DNA of 41,120 nt from Aneurinibacillus aneurinilyticus ATCC 12856 (GTDB lineage: Bacteria; Bacillota; Bacilli; Aneurinibacillales; Aneurinibacillaceae): contig NZ_KE952903.1 in NCBI RefSeq assembly GCF_000466385.1, positions 77,302-118,421 on the forward strand, read 5' to 3'. Both the position numbers and the translations under genes were made by a program. Of the stretch, positions 37,432-41,120 are shown in pieces. How positions within the stretch are numbered: the first letter of the stretch is position 1; every line of letters starts with the position of its first letter. Below the pieces are notes generated by a model, which saw nothing but the letters and a program-made list of their open reading frames with translations, did no database searches and was not told where the DNA came from.

Positions 37432-38563
37432 TTAGGTGTTTAGAAATCACAATACGCTGAATCTGGTTAGTACCTTCGTAGATTTGAGTTACTTTAGCAT
37501 CACGGAAATAACGCTCCACCGGATACTCCCGCGTATAGCCGTAGCCGCCGAATACCTGGACTGCTTCCGTTGCCACATTCATCGCGGTGTCGGTCGCAAA
37601 TCGCTTCGCCATGGAGGCTTCCATGCCACACGTAACGCCCTGACCGCGAAGCGCCGCCGCACGGTATACAAGCAAGCGAGAAGCTTCGATTTGAGTCGCC
37701 ATATCAGCCAGCTTAAAGGCAATAGCCTGCTGCGCTGCAATCGGCTTGCCAAACTGATGACGTTCTTTAGCATAGGCTAATGCATGCTCGAATGCTCCTT
37801 CAGCAATGCCAAGACCTTGCGCCGCAATACCTATGCGTCCAATATCCAGGTTTGCCATTGCGATAGTAAAGCCCATGCCTTCCTCACCTAGCAAATTCTC
37901 CGCAGGCACTTCCGCGTTATCGAAAATCAATTCCGATGTATTGGAACCGTGCAGCCCCATTTTCTTTTCCTTTTTGCCGACAGTAAACCCTGGTGTATCC
38001 TTTTCCACAATAAATGCTGAAATTCCTTTCGGACCTTTTGACGGATCAGTGACAGCAAACGTAATATACGTATCGGCTGCACCCGCGTTCGTAATGAAAA
38101 CCTTGGAGCCGTTCAAAATATACTTGTCACCTTTTCTCACCGCCGCAGTACGCAGGCTGGCCGCATCAGACCCCGCATTCGGTTCCGTCAGTGCAAAAGC
38201 TCCGATATACTCCCCAGAAGCAAGTTTTGGTACATATTTTTTCTTTTGTTCTTCATTACCAAAATATACAATTGGATTTGTGCCAACTGATGTATGCACA
38301 GAGAGAATAACCCCCACGGTCGGGCTCACTTTAGAAATTTCGTGAATAGCTAGAATATACGAGATAAAGTCCGCTTCCGCGCCGCCCAATTTCTCTTCGA
38401 TGGGAATCCCCATCAATCCGTATTCACCCATCTTGCGAATAATCTCAATAGGAAACTCATCCGTCTCTTCCATCTTCTCTACTTGGGGTGCGATTTCCTC
38501 ACGGGCAAAATCCCGTACCATACGGCGCATCATTTCTTGTTCTTCTGTAAATTGTAAATGCAT
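37424..38563 (-). CDS. Acyl-CoA dehydrogenase (copy 1 of the tandem pair)
   Basis: Short-chain or butyryl-CoA-type acyl-CoA dehydrogenase, 379 residues, starting MHLQFTEEQEMMRRMVRDF at the ATG 38563-38561 after GGGAGGAG. It has the same blocks as its neighbour: [36 protein letters not shown] and the catalytic Glu363 in YEGTNQIQR. It is 32 bases from the 3-hydroxybutyryl-CoA dehydrogenase gene. The last two codons and the stop lie inside a dispersed repeat. Confidence 0.95.
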   Translation of the reverse strand: MHLQFTEEQEMMRRMVRDFAREEIAPQVEKMEETDEFPIEIIRKMGEYGLMGIPIEEKLGGAEADFISYILAIHEISKVSPTVGVILSVHTSVGTNPIVYFGNEEQKKKYVPKLASGEYIGAFALTEPNAGSDAASLRTAAVRKGDKYILNGSKVFITNAGAADTYITFAVTDPSKGPKGISAFIVEKDTPGFTVGKKEKKMGLHGSNTSELIFDNAEVPAENLLGEEGMGFTIAMANLDIGRIGIAAQGLGIAEGAFEHALAYAKERHQFGKPIAAQQAIAFKLADMATQIEASRLLVYRAAALRGQGVTCGMEASMAKRFATDTAMNVATEAVQVFGGYGYTREYPVERYFRDAKVTQIYEGTNQIQRIVISKHLIK

Positions 38564-38595
38564 GGTTTCTCCTCCCATCTTCTGTTGCCTTATCT

Positions 38596-39447
38596 CTATT
38601 CGTATACGTAGAATCCGCGTCCGGATTTACGGCCAAGCCATCCTGCTTTAACATATTTGCGCAGCAATGGACATGGGCGATATTTAGAATCACCGAATCC
38701 TTCATGAAGTACTTCCATGATGTACAGGCATGTATCAAGCCCGATGAAATCAGCCAATGTCAGTGGACCCATCGGATGGTTCATACCAAGCTTCATTACT
38801 TCATCAATCGACTCAGGTGTAGCAACACCTTCATATACACAGTAAATGGCTTCATTAATCATCGGCATCAATACACGGTTGGATACGAAGCCTGGGAAAT
38901 CATTCACTTCTACCGCTACTTTGCTCATCTTCTCGGACAGATCCGCTACGATGCGGTAGGTCTCATCCGATGTTGCAAGACCGCGAATCACTTCGATAAG
39001 CTTCATAACCGGAACAGGATTCATAAAGTGCATGCCAATCACTTTCTCTGGACGATTCGTTACCGCTGCAATTTCCGTAATCGGAAGGGAGGATGTATTG
39101 CTTGCGAGAATGGTATGCGCCGGTGTAATATCATCAAGCTGCTTAAAAATGGCTGTTTTCACATCCATATTCTCGACAACCGCTTCTACAACAAAGTCGA
39201 CGTCTTTAGCGCTGTTGATATCCGTTGACACAACGATGCGCTCAAGAATGGCCTGCTTTTCTTGTTCGGACTTGCGGCCTTTCTCCACATCGCGCGTCAG
39301 ATTTTTAGTAATAACGCCAAGACCCCGATTTACGAACTCTTCTTTCACATCATGCAGCACAACATGAAGTCCAGCCTGTGCCGCCACCTGCGCAATGCCG
39401 CTTCCCATCTGACCTGCGCCGATTACCATGAATTTTTTGACTTCCAT
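38596..39447 (-). CDS. 3-hydroxybutyryl-CoA dehydrogenase
   Basis: NAD(P)-dependent oxidation of 3-hydroxyacyl-CoA to 3-ketoacyl-CoA (283 residues, FadB2/Hbd type). Rossmann motif [10 protein letters not shown] (10-19), ASNTSSLPI, and the catalytic His in [11 protein letters not shown] (His140 region) with [16 protein letters not shown] in the C-terminal domain. The start ATG follows AAGGAGTGGAG. It lies between the thiolase and the dehydrogenases, consistent with a butyryl-/acetoacetyl-CoA route in either direction. Confidence 0.95.
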   Translation of the reverse strand: MEVKKFMVIGAGQMGSGIAQVAAQAGLHVVLHDVKEEFVNRGLGVITKNLTRDVEKGRKSEQEKQAILERIVVSTDINSAKDVDFVVEAVVENMDVKTAIFKQLDDITPAHTILASNTSSLPITEIAAVTNRPEKVIGMHFMNPVPVMKLIEVIRGLATSDETYRIVADLSEKMSKVAVEVNDFPGFVSNRVLMPMINEAIYCVYEGVATPESIDEVMKLGMNHPMGPLTLADFIGLDTCLYIMEVLHEGFGDSKYRPCPLLRKYVKAGWLGRKSGRGFYVYE

Positions 39448-39530
39448 TCGTCTCCACTCCTTTTATTCTTAATAAAACCTGGATATATATCTGATTTGAT
39501 AAATCGACACATGTTTGTGGTGGGAGGTAA

Positions 39531-39580
39531 GAAAAAAAGGAAGGGCGGTGGGCGGTCGGAAAAAGGCACCTTGGCCCTTC
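39531..39580 (-). terminator. Probable terminator between thiolase and 3-hydroxybutyryl-CoA dehydrogenase genes
   Basis: GAAGGGC (39540-39546) with GCCCTTC (39574-39580), and inside it GGTG with CACC. On the minus strand it is followed by CTTTTTTTCTT. It lies 133 bases after the thiolase stop. A second stem CACCTGA / TCAGGTG (39634-39662) is nearer the stop without a T-run. Confidence 0.55.
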
Positions 39581-39713
39581 TTCTGCCGGGGCGCATCCAC
39601 CCTCTTCTTTTTTCCGAATCTCCTCCTTCCAACCACCTGAACTTTTGTTACTATGTCAGGTGATTTCTATATAAATAATGGGAGAATAGGTCGTCTCTAT
39701 CTTCTTCTGCGCG

Positions 39714-40901
39714 TTATTCCGCTGCCGGAACCTCCACAAGAATAGCATCGCCCTGTGCTGCTCCCGAGCAAATCGCCGCAATGCCAAGACCTCCGCCGCG
39801 ACGACGCAGTTCATATATCAGTGTCATCAGGATGCGCGCGCCACTGGCTCCAATCGGATGACCGAATGCGATAGCGCCTCCATTGACGTTTACCTTCTCC
39901 GGGTCCCAACCTGCAATCTTCTCACTCGTTAATGTTACTGCTGCAAATGCTTCATTCACTTCAAATAAATCAATCTGGTCAATCGTATAGCCTGTTTTTT
40001 TCAACAGCTTGTTTATAGCAAGGCCTGGCGTAGTGGCAATATAAGGCGCTTCCTGTCCAACTGCCGCATGTCCCAGAATGGTTGCCAGCGGTTTTGCTCC
40101 CAATTCTTTTGCCTTTTCATCTGACATGACGACCATAGCCCCTGCACCGTCATTTACACCCGGCGCATTGCCTGCTGTAATCGTACCGTCCTTCGTAAAG
40201 ACAGGAGGCAGCTTTTGCAACTGTTCCATACTTGTTTCACGCGGGGCTTCGTCCGTATCAACCAGCACCGGCTCTCCCTTGCGTTGTGGCACGGATACGG
40301 GAACAATTTCGTCTTTTAATTTCCCTTGTTTTATGGCTTCCGCTGCACGTTGTTGACTCCGCAAAGCCCACTTGTCTTGTGCTTCGCGCGAAATTTCATA
40401 TTCGGCTGCCACGTTGCTGCCGTGCACCGCCATATGCTGGCCATCATAAGCATCCGTTAATCCATCATGCAACATTAAATCTACAATCTTTCCATCGCCC
40501 ATGCGCATGCCCCAGCGTGCATTCGGTACAATATACGGTGCATTGCTCATGCTTTCCATCCCGCCAGCTACGATAACATCAGCGTCACCGGCACGAATAA
40601 TCTGATCGGCCAATGTCACGCTGCGAAGCCCGGAAGCGCATACCTTGTTAATAGTTTCTGTCTGTACCTCCCACGGCAGCCCTGCTTTGCGGGCTGCCTG
40701 ACGCGAAGGTATCTGCCTGGCACCGCCCTGCAGTACCATTCCCATAATGACTTCCTCCACCATATCCGGAGAAATACCGGCACGTTCCACAGCCTCTTTG
40801 ATTACGACCCCGCCCAGATCTACTGCCGTAAGTGAAGACAACTTGCCTCCAAACTTGCCGAACGGTGTACGGGCAGCGCTTACAATAACCGATTTTTTCA
40901 T
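39714..40901 (-). CDS. Acetyl-CoA C-acetyltransferase (thiolase)
   Basis: Condenses two acetyl-CoA to acetoacetyl-CoA or runs in reverse in degradation. The 395-residue protein has the catalytic triad at canonical numbers: Cys88 (NKVCASGL), His348 (GHPIGASG) and Cys378 (CSGAAQG). Further: [11 protein letters not shown] and [12 protein letters not shown]. The start ATG follows AAGGAGG. A TetR-type operator lies 48 bases upstream, downstream of a -10-like TATAAA. The B. subtilis counterpart is MmgA. Confidence 0.96.
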   Translation of the reverse strand: MKKSVIVSAARTPFGKFGGKLSSLTAVDLGGVVIKEAVERAGISPDMVEEVIMGMVLQGGARQIPSRQAARKAGLPWEVQTETINKVCASGLRSVTLADQIIRAGDADVIVAGGMESMSNAPYIVPNARWGMRMGDGKIVDLMLHDGLTDAYDGQHMAVHGSNVAAEYEISREAQDKWALRSQQRAAEAIKQGKLKDEIVPVSVPQRKGEPVLVDTDEAPRETSMEQLQKLPPVFTKDGTITAGNAPGVNDGAGAMVVMSDEKAKELGAKPLATILGHAAVGQEAPYIATTPGLAINKLLKKTGYTIDQIDLFEVNEAFAAVTLTSEKIAGWDPEKVNVNGGAIAFGHPIGASGARILMTLIYELRRRGGGLGIAAICSGAAQGDAILVEVPAAE

Positions 40902-40948
40902 TCTTTTCGCGCCTCCTTATCTATTTGACTTACTTCTTCAGTACAAGT

Positions 40949-40973
40949 TGAACGATTGCTCAGTCAGTTTATA
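40949..40973 (-). promoter_or_regulatory. Probable TetR operator and -10 element before the thiolase gene
   Basis: TGAACGATTGCTCA (40949-40962) matches the tetR operator in 13 of 14 bases. On the minus strand TATAAA (40973-40968) lies five bases before it. TTGTCA is 20 bases further upstream, so the -35 spacing is poor. The position suits repression near the transcription start. Confidence 0.55.
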
Positions 40974-41064
40974 CCTTGAAACACGCCCGGCAGTGACAAC
41001 TGCCAGGTTAACAGTTCTTTCCTCTTTCATTGTATCAATGTTCTTACAAATGAAAAAGAGTATT

Positions 41065-41120
41065 TTATAAAGATTTTTCTAAAATCTCAACCATATCAAG
41101 TGTTTGGACTTTTTCTTCCA
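41065..41120 (-). CDS. C-terminal end of an upstream gene, probably a FadF-like Fe-S reductase
   Basis: Only the last 17 codons are in the window: EEKVQTLDMVEILEKSL, then TAA at 41067-41065. An iron-sulphur-binding oxidoreductase (FadF/YwjF) is encoded close to acyl-CoA dehydrogenase and rpoE in B. subtilis, and this tail resembles the ends of such proteins. The assignment rests on synteny and a short peptide only. Confidence 0.45.
   Translation of the reverse strand, partial: EEKVQTLDMVEILEKSL

Noticed and set aside
40989-41005. GGCAGT / ACTGCC hairpin after the gene at the right edge
   Set aside because: Six-bp stem without a T-run; too weak to call a terminator, although it shares the GGCAGT core of the dispersed repeat.

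Overview
The window is a housekeeping stretch of a spore-forming, low-to-mid GC Bacillota chromosome. spo0F, spoIIR and a YhcN/YlaJ-type spore lipoprotein place it in the Bacillales. The gene order pyrG-spo0F-fba-tal-murA-glpX-rho ... rpmE-tdk ... prfA-prmC ... spoIIR ... ywlC-mntP-ywlE-rpiB-ywlG-glyA-upp-mnaA matches the region of the Bacillus subtilis chromosome to the left of the origin. The sequence character, the acyl-CoA cluster with a fused isobutyryl-CoA mutase and the inserted extra genes suggest the Brevibacillus/Aneurinibacillus side of the order. That placement is an inference from memory. Almost every gene is on the minus strand; only a potassium transporter and an ECF sigma/anti-sigma pair (17.9-21.5 kb) are on the plus strand.

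Layout, in plus-strand coordinates. 0-4.1 kb: 5' part of UDP-GlcNAc 2-epimerase (wecB/mnaA), upp, glyA, ywlG, rpiB. 4.3-12.4 kb: alpha/beta hydrolase, chemoreceptor, protein-arginine phosphatase YwlE with an unusual coiled-coil insert, ZIP transporter, MntP, threonylcarbamoyl-AMP synthase, MATE transporter, SpoIIR. 12.5-17.8 kb: prmC, prfA, spore lipoprotein, tdk, rpmE, a radical SAM protein. 18-21.5 kb (+): KtrB-like K+ translocator, ECF sigma and its DUF4179 membrane partner. 21.6-30.8 kb: uppP, rho with a leader peptide, glpX, murA, tal, fba, spo0F, pyrG, rpoE. 31-41.1 kb: a catabolic acyl-CoA cluster reading right to left: end of a probable Fe-S reductase (FadF-like), thiolase, 3-hydroxybutyryl-CoA dehydrogenase, two acyl-CoA dehydrogenases, MeaB, a TetR regulator, IcmF.

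The genes serve translation termination (prfA, prmC), cell-wall precursors (murA, uppP, wecB), nucleotide supply (upp, tdk, pyrG, glyA), central carbon (fba, glpX, tal, rpiB), sporulation signalling (spo0F, spoIIR) and fatty or branched-chain acyl-CoA breakdown under a TetR repressor.

No CRISPR array, prophage, insertion sequence, rRNA or tRNA was seen, and no new defence or biosynthetic system. The notable content is regulatory and structural: five perfect DnaA boxes at the start of ywlC; a promoter, GGGC start and attenuator before pyrG matching the CTP-sensing arrangement known from B. subtilis; a 16-codon leader peptide overlapping the rho start; a terminator-like hairpin inside the first codons of prmC; a coiled-coil insert of about 80 residues in YwlE; paired TetR operators; and a dispersed repeat whose conserved end contains the stop codons of three genes.
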